In this document: positions 1-11,889 of the stretch, piece by piece | Layout of the letters: every line of letters starts with the position of its first letter | Position numbering within the stretch: the first letter of the stretch is position 1 | Assembly (NCBI GenBank): GCA_017562135.1 | Contig: QEYB01000368.1 | Coordinates: 682,001 to 746,000 of the forward strand | DNA length: 64,000 nt | Origin: Dipylidium caninum | Lineage: Eukaryota; Platyhelminthes; Cestoda; Cyclophyllidea; Dipylidiidae | Direction: 5' to 3' | Translations under genes and position numbers: made by a program | Notes under the pieces: generated by a model | What the model was told of the DNA's origin: nothing | Database searches by the model: none | Seen by the model: the letters and a program-made list of their open reading frames with translations, nothing else

Positions 1-129
1 CTCCGCAGGGTTAGAAGACACATGAGAAGTAAACGTCGATGTCATAAGAAAGCTTATATTAAAAACTGTAAAAAAACACGTCAATAAAACCGGAGGTCTG
101 CGGAGAAGCAATGTTTTGTCTCCGTCTAA

Positions 130-3100
130 CTACCAAGAGGGGTCACCAAATCGCTTCATGACATTCACATGTTCATTGAGGTCAGTTTGTACCTTCGTTC
201 TCATATAAAAAATTGGGCAATCACGACTAAATATGAAAAAAAGCAGATAATCTTTAGGTAAAGAAAGAGCTAAAAATGACTAATACCTATATGTCTAGCG
301 TGTGTATGTGCAAATCTGCATGTTGGGCATCCTAAAGTTAAATACAAGTACCAGAATTTATAATAGAACATCAACAGTTCGGGAATGCCTAAAGGGATCA
401 GGAAAAAGGCAAACAGGTACTCTTAAGCACAAAAGAAATGAAATTCACACAGTATTGGCGGCATACCACTACAGTAGTCAGAGATATCTATTTCCAAGGT
501 CCTCGAAATTCAAGAAAGAGTACACATACTGACCTGGTGCAGATGACTTGTTCATGAATGCTGCCTTGGCAACGTTGGCATTCAGTCCAAAGACGGGCGT
601 ATCGAGCCTCCAAGGTGCGAAGGCGCTCGGCCTCTTTTTGGTAAATCCTGGAGATTTGTGGTTGGCAGTGCGTACATAAAGCCTCAGCTATACATAAATT
701 GGAACAGAGAAAAGGTATCTGTCAAAGTGTGGTACAAAATGACCTTACTCGGGTAACAAGTCGGAAAAGTAAAGTAAAGTTAAAAAGTCGGACAATAATT
801 TTGTTAAGTAGGTAAATCTAAGTTAAGTTAAAAATTAGGGTGCACAGACTGCGAGCGAAACATACTTTCGCGATCCAGAGAAAGAAGCGATCTGCATCCG
901 ATACATGACGCACGTTTTTGAGTAAAAGCTGATAGCTGTCCAACTTTTGAATGAATGACGGTCTTCGCAAGCGTATGTTCACCAGCTATATGGCAAAAGG
1001 AGAAATTAGGAAAAACATCACCATCCAATACCGCTAATAGGCAGCCTACTATAGACTAAAATATTAGAAAATCCAAAATTGATAAGAATAGAGGTGAAAC
1101 AGTTTGGGATTCGAGAATAGCGAGCAAACACTAACTCAGTAGAGCCGACTTAGCCCTAGTCTCGCCCAGAATGGGCTCAAAGATGCGCATAAGGGGATTT
1201 GCCAATTGGTTCTCGAGGTAGTACTTGGCATCAATTGGGATATTGTGCTGCAGCACATAGAGTGGATCCTCGGCTTTGGCGTAGGCGGCAGTGTTTTTAC
1301 CGCCAACAGCGGTGATGACGTATGGTACTCGATCGCCCAGTTGGGGCGCCGACCCAGGATCGCGCTTGCGCATCTTATTAGCCAGTTCCACATGAGCCTG
1401 CTTCCCAGCGTACTCTTCGTCGGTTTTCGTCAGCTCCTTACTTATCACCAACTGCGCAATGTCAATCCGGTTACAGAGAAGGTCGGATATTGTGCGCTGG
1501 GCGTAGTTGACAGCAGCTAAGGGGTCCCTAGTAAGCGCATGTAAACCAATGGACATGACACGCACTAAATTCTAATATTATTATAAGGATAACATGGACT
1601 AAAAACATGCGCTCCTCATTTTACTTTACTCGGCATAAGCTTTATCTATAGTTAAACTAGATAAAACTAAAAGAGGAATAGTGTATTTTATATTTCGCCT
1701 ATACAGGCCATCAATGTAAAACGCAAATTTATAACCGAAATCCATGGTCATTTCAATTCTAAAATAATATTCTAATCCAAAGAGTTCATAAAATAAATTG
1801 CTTCTAATAATTCCTAGAGTAAAATGATCAGCTTCAATAAATGTAATGTTAACTGGAATGAAAATGTAAAACAACCACCTGTCAATGAGAATACGCTCAA
1901 GACAAGCGTTCACGAGATTTGCCACGAGAGGACTGTTGTCACGTCTTACTGTTTCTATACCTTTGCAATCCATCTTGTCGTACTTGTCTGGTTTCGTGAA
2001 ATAAAGGCCTGCGTACCGTTTCTTGCTGATGAGCAAGTAAGGGAAGTAAACCTAAAAGTTGGTTAGAGAACATGTGAATATCATTCCAAACTGTTAAGAT
2101 CGTATTTGTCAGAGTCTAACACGCTGCCACACTTACCGTTTGGTTCTATAAAATTCAATAAAAAGGGATGTTTTATATACAAAAAACGGGGTGTTAGGAC
2201 GCACCTTTTCGAATTCCAGCCTAATAGGATCCAAAAATTTACTGGATATGTACTCGGCACCTTCACGGCCCAACTGCATACCCTCCTCGACGGTTGAAAC
2301 TCCGAATTTGCACATAATGGAATCCGTGTCACCATATATTACCTGAGCATATAGATAAGTAACATTAATGGAGGTTTCGGCAACATAAGAAAATGAACAA
2401 CAAAGGTCTCCAAACAGGGTCGGCTCGAGTTAGCAGAACGAACCAAATAAAAACATTTCATGAAAGTATGTAAGTTCCAGAATGCCAACACAAAGAATGT
2501 CACGTACCATTGCATTATTTTTGTAACCATTAGCGACCGTGAATTTTTCTTCTACTAGACGTTTAGTTTCTTCAATCATTTCCCGACCAAATCCCGTAAC
2601 TGAGCCGGAGATCTCGAGGCAAGGCAATTTTCCAACTTGGGCACCAGTAAAACCGTAAACGGAATTGGCGCTCACTTTTAGAGCAAGTTGACGGCCGTCG
2701 AGAACTTGTCGTTTGAAGGGGTCTGTTTCCATAATCAGTTCAGACTTGGCTCTAAAATCAAGAATCCATAAGCCAGGAGCTACAATCTGGTTATATGTAA
2801 GAATAACGAAAGTTCGAAAAATTGTTAAATGCAAGGGTGCAACCCTATTATGAGCAAACGAAAAAAAAATAAGTTTGAGGAAAAGATTGCCCAAAGTTAA
2901 TAATACAGTTGAATTATGGGAAAGGTTCCAAAGCAATCAACCCAAATGACAAAATATATTGCTAACTCACTTTTTCCTAGCTGCCAACAATTTTTCAAAA
3001 ATCATTGGTAACAATCCCTTACGTATATGTTTTTTGACAAAGTATGATCCTGAAGGTGTTCTGATGTAGTCATCAGGGCCGAGATTATACTTGGCTAAAA

Positions 3101-6100
3101 GATTGTTTATGCCCCCAGAATTAGAAATATCTTCCGGCCTTAGAAGTGTCGTGTAGCAAAGGTTGTGAGCCATCATAATACTTGGGTAGAGGCTGGAAAA
3201 ATCCAAGGTGGTGATAGGCTCGTTGTAAAAACCGCGCCGAGGTTCAATAACGGTCGCACCCACGTACTCCTCGCTCTGACCGGGCTTCTGCGTCGGTAGA
3301 AGGAAATTATTCTCTTTCGCCTTTCGCAAAAGTTGAGAAAGGACCTATAACATTGGAAGAACAGGTCAAACGGTGGTGTAGAAAAGACCACATATCAGGG
3401 TCGTTGTAAAGAGCATAAACGAAATCATATCATGTCATTAAGGTGATCAACGACACTAGCAAATCTACGGAAAATAATCTGCTAAGCTCCTAGAATGTAT
3501 ACCTTCACTTGCTGTCCACGAGTCAAAAGGTAAGTAATGGGTACGCCTGTAACACGAGCCATTTCAACATTATTTACGACAGACATCAGTTTATCTAAAA
3601 GACGTAAAGGGAGGTAGGCATCTTTCAGGCAGTATACAGCCAAACGTCGGCGGGTTTGGTCATTCCCATTTTGGAGATCAGAGATGACATTATGATGTAC
3701 ATCTTCCTTCTGCTCTTGTAAGAAGTGGTAACTGACTGCATTGAGTGTGTAACTCCGCAATTTGTAATCCCTTAGTAACATCTAAAAAAATGTTAAAATT
3801 CGACTGAGCACTAGAGATAACCTCGATTCTGAGAAATTTTAAAGAGTTATAGGGTAAAAGACTAAGAAACCAGATTCTTAGGATTCATAAACTGCAAAAA
3901 ATGCCACAATAGTATAGCTCATTATATTACCATAAGATTAAAGTCAATAACTCATTCCATAAGAGCTAAAAGCATACTTGAAGTAAGTCGAACTGTATGC
4001 GTCCATCGATGGACACCAACTTGTTCTCGCGCCGACCCATCTGCTTCGAGTGGATAAAGCTCTCACGCACCACCGACCTGGCGCCGAGCACGCGACCCAG
4101 GAAGGGGAACGAGCTGACTTTCAGATGATTGCACCGATTAATCAAATATGGAAGGTCGAAATTTTGCATGTTGTAGCCCGTGATCATATCTGGATCAATG
4201 TCGCGAACGAAGGACGCCCACCTCTGCGTGAAAAAGTATAACACGCCAGGGGGTTAAAAAATAGTTTCGCCAAGAATAATTAACTTAACGTTTTAAGAAG
4301 CCATCAGCTTCATGAACACAAGCTGTTTACATCCATGTAAAGGGGAAAAGTATTTCCAGATATTGAAGGCAAAGTGAAAAACGACACACTAAATAAAAAC
4401 AAAATAATTAAGAGAAAATTGACCGAGACAAATTACTGAAAGCATTTTAGCCTCTGTGGAGCAGCATATGACATGTGAGCCAACGATAGGCGCACAAGTA
4501 TTAAGCGTAAAAACATTGCGGATGAAAGGTTTCGAGTCGCCGTAATTTAAAACCATATTGGCGATTTGAATAACAGCATCATGCTCTGGGACCGGAAAGA
4601 TACCTGAAAGGAGGAACAATTCACGGGAAAAGTGCAAATAAATCACCCGACGAAACGCAACGTAAAGAAAAACTGGAACCGATCCGATTCATTGAATATT
4701 ATAGAATAGCATTAGTGTAATAATATAACACTAGGAGAATAAATACTTCCGAAAGGGGACTTATCAGTGAGAAAAACAAGAAGTAAGAAGAAGAAATTGT
4801 CATCAAGAGACAGACTGGGCCTTGAAGTAATCTAAAGGCCCAACAAATATTGTAGAGTAGCATGTAATGATTAGCAGAAGTAGAATTTCCACTTAATTAA
4901 AAACTATCATGTCGAAAAACAATACCCAGCACAAATTTGCTACCTTTGCGACTGGCGCACTCGATATCAAAGCTGAGAATCCTGAGAGGAGCAATTTTGC
5001 CCCATTCACCTTCAGGGGTATAGACCACAACCTTGTCCCACGCGATATCAACCTCTAGCTGACATCTGGTCTGTCCTGGAATAGGAGAAATGAATTCAAT
5101 GGGGATTAATGATAGCTTCTTATTATCTGGCAACGTTAACATACTTTTCTGCCGTAAGAGATACTTTCCAGCTGGTAGTTCAACCCAACAACAACCGGTC
5201 ATGTTGATGTCAACCATGAAACGTGTTTCAAAATCAATATTGGCCTCATATGGAGCATAAGACTACAATGCGATATTCAATTTAGTTTCAAAAAGTTGAA
5301 ACGTTCCAAAAGAAAGCGTACCCATACGGGAAGAACACCAAAAGAAAAGCCATTTTCGAGGATACGCTTTGCTGTGGAAATAAATCGAGGAAGAGCCAAA
5401 AAAATGCAGATAAATTTGGATCTAACATTGCCATGGAAGCCGAAGATACCTTGTAAGAGCGAAATACATGGATATAAACCGGAAACAGAACAAGTATAAA
5501 TGGCAAATTGAAGGTTCTGACAAAAATGAACCTATATTTATAATCCCAAATTAATAATTAGTAAGAAAATCATGCATATACGTCTTCAAGGAACTAAAAA
5601 CCACCTTTGTCTTTCTTTGCATCGTAATCGAAGTTAGCAGAAGGCAAAAAGCATCAGAGAATTCCTTTGAAATAAATATTTATTTAAAGAATATATGCCC
5701 GAAAAGTACAAGTTATACTTGCTTTCTTTCTCTTCCAGTTCAGCCTTAAGGACTAAATTTTGGAGACCCTCTGATTGATTTGCCTTGAGTTCCCTTTGTA
5801 GAGCAATGTTCAATTGCTTACAAAATTCTGGAATATGTTCTTCCATGAAGGTTGGAGGTGCGTCAACATAAAAGTATGGCATGAAGCCATGAACGTGAGC
5901 TACGATACTGTGTCCCTTCTCTGAAACCCCGTACACACGGATGATAGGGACGGGATTGTGGTTGGGACCAGGCATAAATGACAATTTTTCACCCTAAAAT
6001 AAGCCTAATTATAAACCTACACGAAACTTGAGTTTCAGTGGAAATGCTTGACCGCATTTCGGAATCAAGTAAATACACTACAGTAAAATGATATGCATGA

Positions 6101-6368
6101 TTGCAAATAAAGTGATCGGGGATAAAAAATAAATTCGCAAATTTGCCTTGTAAAAATCAACGTCTATTTGTTGAAAAACAATTTTGTCACGCGTCTCGTC
6201 AATCGGCGGGACTGGAGGCCTTAACCAAGTTTTCGGCAAAATAAGTTTAGTGTCTGCGGTCAAAATATCACTTTCGTCTACGAGAACAGATTCGTGTAAA
6301 TCTTCAGCCTCGTCCAGCATCATTAACTCTTCCTCGAAAGTCGAGGGCCCAACCATATCGTCGTTCAT
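130..6368 (-). CDS. POLD1: DNA polymerase delta catalytic subunit (17 exons)
   Basis: Catalytic subunit of the lagging-strand replicative polymerase, with 3'-5' proofreading, in the nucleus. Exons read 6368-6147, 5993-5719, 5633-5605, 5449-5328, 5262-5145, 5075-4944, 4603-4437, 4223-3978, 3781-3503, 3344-2971, 2751-2508, 2342-2205, 2051-1879, 1527-1136, 985-866, 687-534 and 226-130. They join to 1093 residues, against about 1107 in human. Visible motifs: exonuclease FDIEC (about residue 291), [12 protein letters not shown] and [13 protein letters not shown]; polymerase motif [11 protein letters not shown] (about 578), [12 protein letters not shown], and motif C YGDTDS (about 739). The C-terminus has two Cys clusters, CIGC..CTHC and CQRC..C..C, the second being the Fe-S site of B-family polymerases. 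All catalytic acids are present. Oddities: intron 1 appears to be GC-AG, the 29-nt exon 3 has AA instead of AG at its acceptor, and intron 5 (69 bp) is in frame and free of stops. The start is the first ATG of an acidic N-terminus. The family is certain; exon 3 is the weakest call. Confidence 0.96.
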
Positions 6369-7305
6369 ATTCCGGTATCTACAAGAAATTACTTGGACGA
6401 ATAATGTTCGCAGAGAAAATAGTGCAGTAGCGTTTAGCTTAATCTTCTAAATCAAGACCTTGGGGCAAGACGCAAGTTAAGAGGAAAAAGTGGCGAGTAG
6501 TAAAGTTGCAAAGGAAGTTACACGGCGGAAGCATAGGTATCTATGTCAATACGAGAGTTAAAGAGCAATCTAAAAAAGCAAATTACCTGCTGCGTTTTGG
6601 AGGCGGCATTTGTTGTGGGGGGAAAAATACGGCAAGAGAACGCAAAGGATCACGTGCGACCAGTGAAGGTCGAGTTCAGCCAACCACAACAGAGTTCAGT
6701 GACCGGCTAGGCAAAGGGCAATTTGGCGTTAGCGCAACGGTAAAATTTATTACACAGGACCGTCGAACTGGCAGCATAGTGAGTAATTAGACACAATGGG
6801 TAAAATATTCTATGATGCTTTCGAGCGAATTTTACGAGGCTTTGATAAATGTAGTTCCTTGGGGCAAAGGTATAAATTGACGATCGAGCATAAGACAAAA
6901 ATTTTCACAAAACTCGCACGAATAATTTTGCTAATTCGTAACGAAGATTTTAACTAAAGATAAGAAATGTACATAAAATATGTTAACAGTCATAAAGCCA
7001 CTTTATTTATTTGATCCAGTTGTACACTCAGAGTAGAGCGCGTAGCAAGGGTTGGTGACTGATTTGGTTCCTGGTTTCGGGTTGTGTCTGCTGCTTTGCT
7101 AGGATAAAGCCACTTAATTCACGCGTTGATCACTCTTCTAACTCTGGACCCTTTGGGGATCGGCATCAATAACCGTCCTTTTTCCAGCTTTCCCAGTGAC
7201 TACTGCTGTCGCGGGTGTTTGCCATTTTTGCTTCGCTTAGTCCGACACGCTTCGCGTTCTTGACGCTTATATGAAGCTTACCGAGCTAATTGTAACGCTC
7301 TGCAG
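6369..7305. other. Intergenic, shared upstream region of two divergent genes
   Basis: About 0.9 kb separates the divergent starts of POLD1 (minus) and the JAMM paralog (plus). It holds an E-box-like CACGTG near 6646-6655 and a TATAAA at 6871-6876 on the plus strand. Neither is shown to be functional. Open frames here (for example 6506-6790) show no family resemblance. Confidence 0.5.
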
Positions 7306-8336
7306 ATGAAGCCTCCGGTCAAATTTACCCCACCGGCTTTCCAGGCGATGCTGTTGCACTTCGCAGTTGATATCAGCCATGAAATGAAGGGCCTTCTTAT
7401 GGGCTTGGTAGCGCCATGATATTATTTGATCCCAATATTCATAGCATGGTGAGACCGAAACTGTCGTGCTTACGATAGTCCCGCTTTCATCGAATCAAGA
7501 CGCTAATAACGCGACAGCGGCGTCCAGAAGTCGGGTAAAGTTAATCACTCTTTTAACGGTTAAAGTGACAACTTTTTAATTTTTCTTTACGCTTTCTACT
7601 TTATTAGTTTATCTGTCCTACTGATTCGCTATTCAACCGACAATTTTTTTTAGCCACTAACTCCACCTTCTGATCTTTCCGGTCAGCAAATCTCACATTG
7701 TCCTATTCATTTTCTTTTGCGAATTTAGCTTTATTTCCTACTTAAAGCTTATCCTCACGAGAAGTTCCTTTATTTTTAGCGTACTTAATTGCATTTCCGT
7801 TACCGTCATCTCTTTTGTTTTTCAATAATTCACATCCGATTCCTTTCATTAAAGGATATTGATTTCCCTACGGGGACTCGACTTAGTGTGGTGGGGTGGT
7901 ATCATTCTCACAAAGAGTTGGACTTAAATCTGACCGATCAGGATATCGACTTCCATTCGAAATTCCAGGAGCAGTTTCCGAACTCTATCGCTTTTGTTGG
8001 GTTGTTCGGCAGATGTTCCAACGACAAAGCGGTATGATTAACCAGACCTACACCAGTTGATTAGAGCTTCATTTGTCACTAGGATTTCGTCATTTGAAAA
8101 TATTCGTCACGCGATTGCGAGTATACATGCTTTGGTTATAGTGCTTTCATTTCAGGCGAAGATGATGTCATTTGCCGCGTTCCGATTTGGTTTGGATGCG
8201 AAACCATTTGAAGCTCCATGTTTGATTAAACCGCTTCTACCGAACCCACTATCATCAAAGTATTATGCGATTGCCTGCCTCGCTCTTGAAGATGTTCTGA
8301 AAATTGCGGAAGACCATGTAGTTAGCAGACAGAATG
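7306..8336 (+). CDS. Diverged JAMM/MPN-domain protein, BRCC36-like paralog (3' end unresolved)
   Basis: Four exons in continuous phase: 7306-7407, 7445-7534, 7855-8031 and 8156-8336. The first intron is only 37 bp. The protein starts MKPPVKFTPPAFQ and has an MPN core GWYHSHKELDLNLTDQD. In the JAMM pattern E..HxH-x7-S-x2-D, the Glu (in HEMKGLLMG), both His and the Asp are present, but Ser is Thr and the Pro after HSH is Lys. The exon 3/4 junction (phase 0) and the end of exon 4 (phase 1) match those of the BRCC36-like gene at 10230, so the two are probably tandem duplicates. The segment matching VEI and the following helix of BRCC36 is missing between exons 2 and 3. A final exon was not found; a phase-compatible acceptor at 8629-8630 opens a frame to 8802, but that frame is not recognisable. 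The ATG directly follows a splice-type CAG. This may be an active peptidase, a pseudo-enzyme or a decaying copy. Confidence 0.65.
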
Positions 8337-9592
8337 GTATGTAACGTCAATATATTTTTCCATTGCCAATCTGGCAGTAATGGTATCTTATGTTTTTCTC
8401 CCAATTGCTAATTTATCCAGAGCGTGTAACTGTTTAAACGCTTTTCTGCTCCGTATTTATAACTAATTGAATCACCGGATAGTCGGGAGTGTGATATTAC
8501 TCGCATTTTTAAAATGATGTCGAAGCTGAAATTAACTTAAACACGAGAGGATGTGTTTCGTCGCCTAACATGAGAAAGAATACATTATAAACGCTTGTAA
8601 GCCGTGATTGAGGTTAGTGACACTTTTAGTTGCTCGTGGGACGGAATACCGACTTTCTTTGTTCGAAATAACCTACTATTATCTTGGCAATACTTTCCGC
8701 ATTATAGGTGAATTGAATTCTTTGGCCTCGGGAATTTTTATGCCGATTTTATTGACTCTGCGATCTATGATTGCATCTTTTGCAATTTTCTGTCCGAAAT
8801 GAATTTTCGAAGACTGTATCATTTTCTACGTCTTAATAAAATCGTCTGCCTTTTTACACGTAAATGTGTGATTGTTGGTGTATCGGTTGTTTAATTTCAT
8901 TGCCCCGTAGGAGAAGTTTGATGTTCAAGTTTGTAAAATATGCCATAGATCGTAATGGGGATTCTGAAGGGAATTTCGCCTACGATGTTGGTCTGGTCTG
9001 TTGACGCTTGCGCTTTTCGGCTGTTTTGGGGACGGCAAGGTGGGTCTGCTGTGCATGGGCGGCATGTGAGTTGCGCAGGTTGCCGTAGTGAGTGTTGGGT
9101 CACTGCTGAATACATGCTGTCCTGTCAGCCCCTGTAGTGCAGCTACTTGAACACGATAGTGATTATTCCGCCTTAAGCACGAGTTAAGGTGCCCCTATGG
9201 TTGTGTTTGTGGCAGTTAAGATTATTAGAGCACTGCCAATATTACTTCACTTGGTTTAATAGTGGATTGAAATGAGGGACGATTCTTACGTCGTCTATCT
9301 GTCTAAATTAGTACGAACGCAAATATGCACACAGACTTGGAGAAAGTTATAAGGTTGCAGATTATTTGTGTGTTAATTACACAAGTCTCAAATCAAAAAT
9401 CGTGACATGATACAATGGTGCAAAATTTGCGCGGTTGTGGAGGCCCTTATCCACATATTTTTCGGGTTATATTCTATTCCATACTGACGGAATCTGATGT
9501 CTTTTAGGTCCAATTTAATTCTTCAAAGGAGCTGGTCACATCGTCATTTTGTGATTGGTGGGTACTCCATACGCGCTGGATCTCTACCGATA
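8337..9592. other. Stretch between JAMM paralog and NDUFA12
   Basis: T-rich DNA on the plus strand, as in introns and UTRs of plus-strand genes here. It may hold the last exon and 3' UTR of the JAMM paralog; the candidate frame 8631-8802 is not supported by homology. No other feature is evident. Confidence 0.4.
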
Positions 9593-10092
9593 ATGTCTAG
9601 TCTTACTGCTAAGGCGTCCCGCCTCCTTACGATAATCAAACAAAATGGAGGTATCCGTGGTTCCATATTGATGTTGTTCAGGTATCTTATATCCAGTTTT
9701 GTTGAATGCTTTAGAACTGATGAATTGAAAGATGGAAATCTGGTTGGAGTGGATTATTTGGGTAACAAATATTACGAAAATGATCGCTTCTTTCTGGGTA
9801 ATGTTCTTGGTTTTATAATACATTAGGACGCAATCGATGGGTCGTATATGCAAATCGCTTCGGATGGGATTATGAAGGATCACAGGTCCCCCCTGAATGG
9901 TAATTCTTTGTATAAGTTGATCTCAGGCATCGATGGCTTCACTACATGACGGACGAGACCCCGATAAAAAACCCACCAGTACGTCGTTCTTGGATGTTAG
10001 ATCATCAAGAAAACCAAACCTTGGAGGAGTCAGCTAAATACATACCCTATTCCACGAGGAAACCAAAAGTCGAAGCATGGAATCCGAAATGA
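9593..10092 (+). CDS. NDUFA12: NADH dehydrogenase 1 alpha subcomplex subunit 12
   Basis: Accessory subunit (B17.2) of mitochondrial complex I, on its matrix side. Four exons, 9593-9681, 9715-9797, 9827-9899 and 9927-10092, join to 136 residues; human NDUFA12 has about 145. The three introns are 33, 29 and 27 bp, among the shortest in the window. Family hallmarks are all visible: IKQNGGIRGSI near the start, LVGVDYLGNKYYEN, RNRWVVYA, QVPPEWHRWLHYMTDETP and the C-terminal YIPYSTRKPKVEAWNPK. No residue block is missing. The start ATG gives the expected length and an amphipathic N-terminal helix. It lies between two JAMM genes on the same strand and ends only 137 bp before the BRCC36-like start, with AATAAA in the gap. 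Confidence 0.95.
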
Positions 10093-10144
10093 TATTCAGG
10101 CGATTTCCGCCTTTTTTTGTTAACCAACCGGAAACTTTTTCTTT

Positions 10145-10150
10145 AATAAA
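10145..10150 (+). promoter_or_regulatory. Polyadenylation signal AATAAA after NDUFA12
   Basis: An exact AATAAA 53 bp after the NDUFA12 stop and 80 bp before the next ATG. The position fits 3'-end formation of NDUFA12, either as a single gene or inside a processed polycistron. Confidence 0.6.
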
Positions 10151-10212
10151 GATATTCTGGGTTCATTTTTCGCTTCTCCTCCTCCTCACACTTTAACCTC
10201 GCCGGCAGCAGA

Positions 10213-10229
10213 GTTTTTATTTCCAGTTT
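10213..10229 (+). promoter_or_regulatory. Candidate trans-splice acceptor before BRCC36-like ATG
   Basis: A T-rich run ends in CAG at 10224-10226, three bases before the ATG at 10230. With NDUFA12 ending 137 bp upstream, this fits spliced-leader addition to the second gene of a two-gene unit. Flatworms are known to use SL trans-splicing. A 5'-UTR cis intron is the alternative. Confidence 0.45.
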
Positions 10230-11889
10230 ATGAACGAGATTAGACTACCTCCTTCCGTCTATCAGACGATTGTTACTCACGCACTCTCACACGAAAAGGA
10301 GGAGATTATGGGCCTTCTCATTGCAGAGATTTGTGACTCATATATTCAAATATGCGCAGCCCTCCCTTTGCGTCGGACCACTCGCTCACCGGATCGAGTA
10401 GAAATTGGAGATGAAGATATGGTATTGGGATTGCAGAAGGCTGAGGTGAGTTAATTTTACACTTTCAAAGTGATGGTATGAACGCCATCGAAACATTAAT
10501 CTAATATTTCTCTGTTATTCCTGGTACGACTGTTCTCGCGATTGATGTGAACGTGGGCCCGAACCTACTCGTCTGGACCATTTTCGATGTTTTAGGAATT
10601 AAAAAAAACTATGCAAAGGGGTATCTCAGTTCTTGGCTGGTACCATTCCCATCCTCATATCACGTCCCAGCCAAGCCAACATGACCTGAACACACAGGAA
10701 CTTCACGAAAAACTTACTCCTAACTTCTTCGGCCTTATCGTCTCAGTATTCGATAATGATGCCACTAATAAGGTATCTGTGAACAGTTTTTTTCCCTGTA
10801 AGACCTATTCAGTATCACTGACAGGTTGAGACTGGATTTACACAAGTGCGTTTTTTTATTCCTTTAGGCTTTCTTTCCCCGGATGCTTCTAAATTACCAC
10901 TTTTGATTTTTAAGCATTTGTCAGCCCGTTACTTCTGAACTACGATTATCCTTGTTTTTGATAACGATTGCTGGTTAATTATCCGTATTTTCATCTGCGT
11001 AAATCTCACTGTTTTCTTCGTTGCCTAATTGGGGAACTGATACTTGAGCCTTATAAATCGTGATTACTCATCTTGGTACTTATCTAGGAGATTAAATTTT
11101 CCAAATGAGCTGCTGAAGTTTTCGGAAAAGAATCTAAAATGATGAATTTTTACAATAAGCGGCCTTTTTGTCACTACCATATTAACTTTTTAATTTAGCT
11201 TTTTAATTAATTTACAGCAACAAACAGTCAAAATAATATGCTTCCGATCTGGAAAAACGAAACCCGTAAAGTTGGTCATCGAACCAATGTCAGGTGTCCA
11301 CCATCTGAGTGACTATTACGATGCATGCATGGAAACCTGGCAATCAATTCCTCGCGTATTACTCGATGAGACGTCAAATGACTCTGGCTATTGTGGTAAG
11401 TTTAAATATCCCTTAATAAATTATTACTTCCATGAGTTGTAGTCGGATTATTAATACCTGCATCATAAAAATTATAGGGTTAATAACGCCTCATGACTTT
11501 TGTAACAGCATTTCGGAATTTTATATTTCTAGTCCTTGTTGTTTTTCAATGGGATTTAGTAGCAAAAAGCGACCCACCACGATAACGACGGTTTAAGCAA
11601 ACCAACGCACATTTTCAAGTTGTTGGAAAAAGTGAACTGTCTAGCTCTTCACACAAACGATTATTCCGTTAAAAAATTTGATACATTCATCTGCTCAAAA
11701 TGGTACTCGGTTTTCACAGGGTAGACATTTTACATTCGTATCTGTTTTAATATTTAAAATTTAGCCCGTTTCGCCAAGATGCTTCAACTTGGAGAGAGGA
11801 TCATATCTCCGATGATGACAAATTGTGAAGACTTGAAGAAAAGTGTCGAATGGGTGGGATCCACTCAAGTGAAAACATTAGGGTTCTGA
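10230..11889 (+). CDS. BRCC3: BRCC36-type Lys63-specific JAMM deubiquitinase
   Basis: Zinc metallo-isopeptidase of the BRCC36 family, which cleaves Lys63-linked ubiquitin within the BRISC and BRCA1-A assemblies. Exons 10230-10445, 10596-10772, 11218-11395 and 11765-11889 join to 231 residues; human BRCC36 has about 316, so this one is short. Visible features: HALSHEKEEIMGLLIAE with the catalytic Glu near the N-terminus, DRVEIGDED, and the full JAMM signature GWYHSHPHITSQPSQHD at about residues 82-98. After these come FFGLIVSVF and an exon with the conserved VKIICFRSG and a Leu/Ile-rich segment. The C-terminal coiled coil of human BRCC36 is much reduced, which could affect pairing with the scaffold partner. 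It lies 137 bp after NDUFA12. AATAAA occurs at 12154-12159, 265 bp past the stop. Confidence 0.87.

Noticed and set aside
6506..6790. 94-codon frame in the POLD1 upstream region
   Set aside because: Contains GKGQFGV, which recalls a kinase glycine loop, but no other kinase feature follows and it lies in a divergent promoter region.
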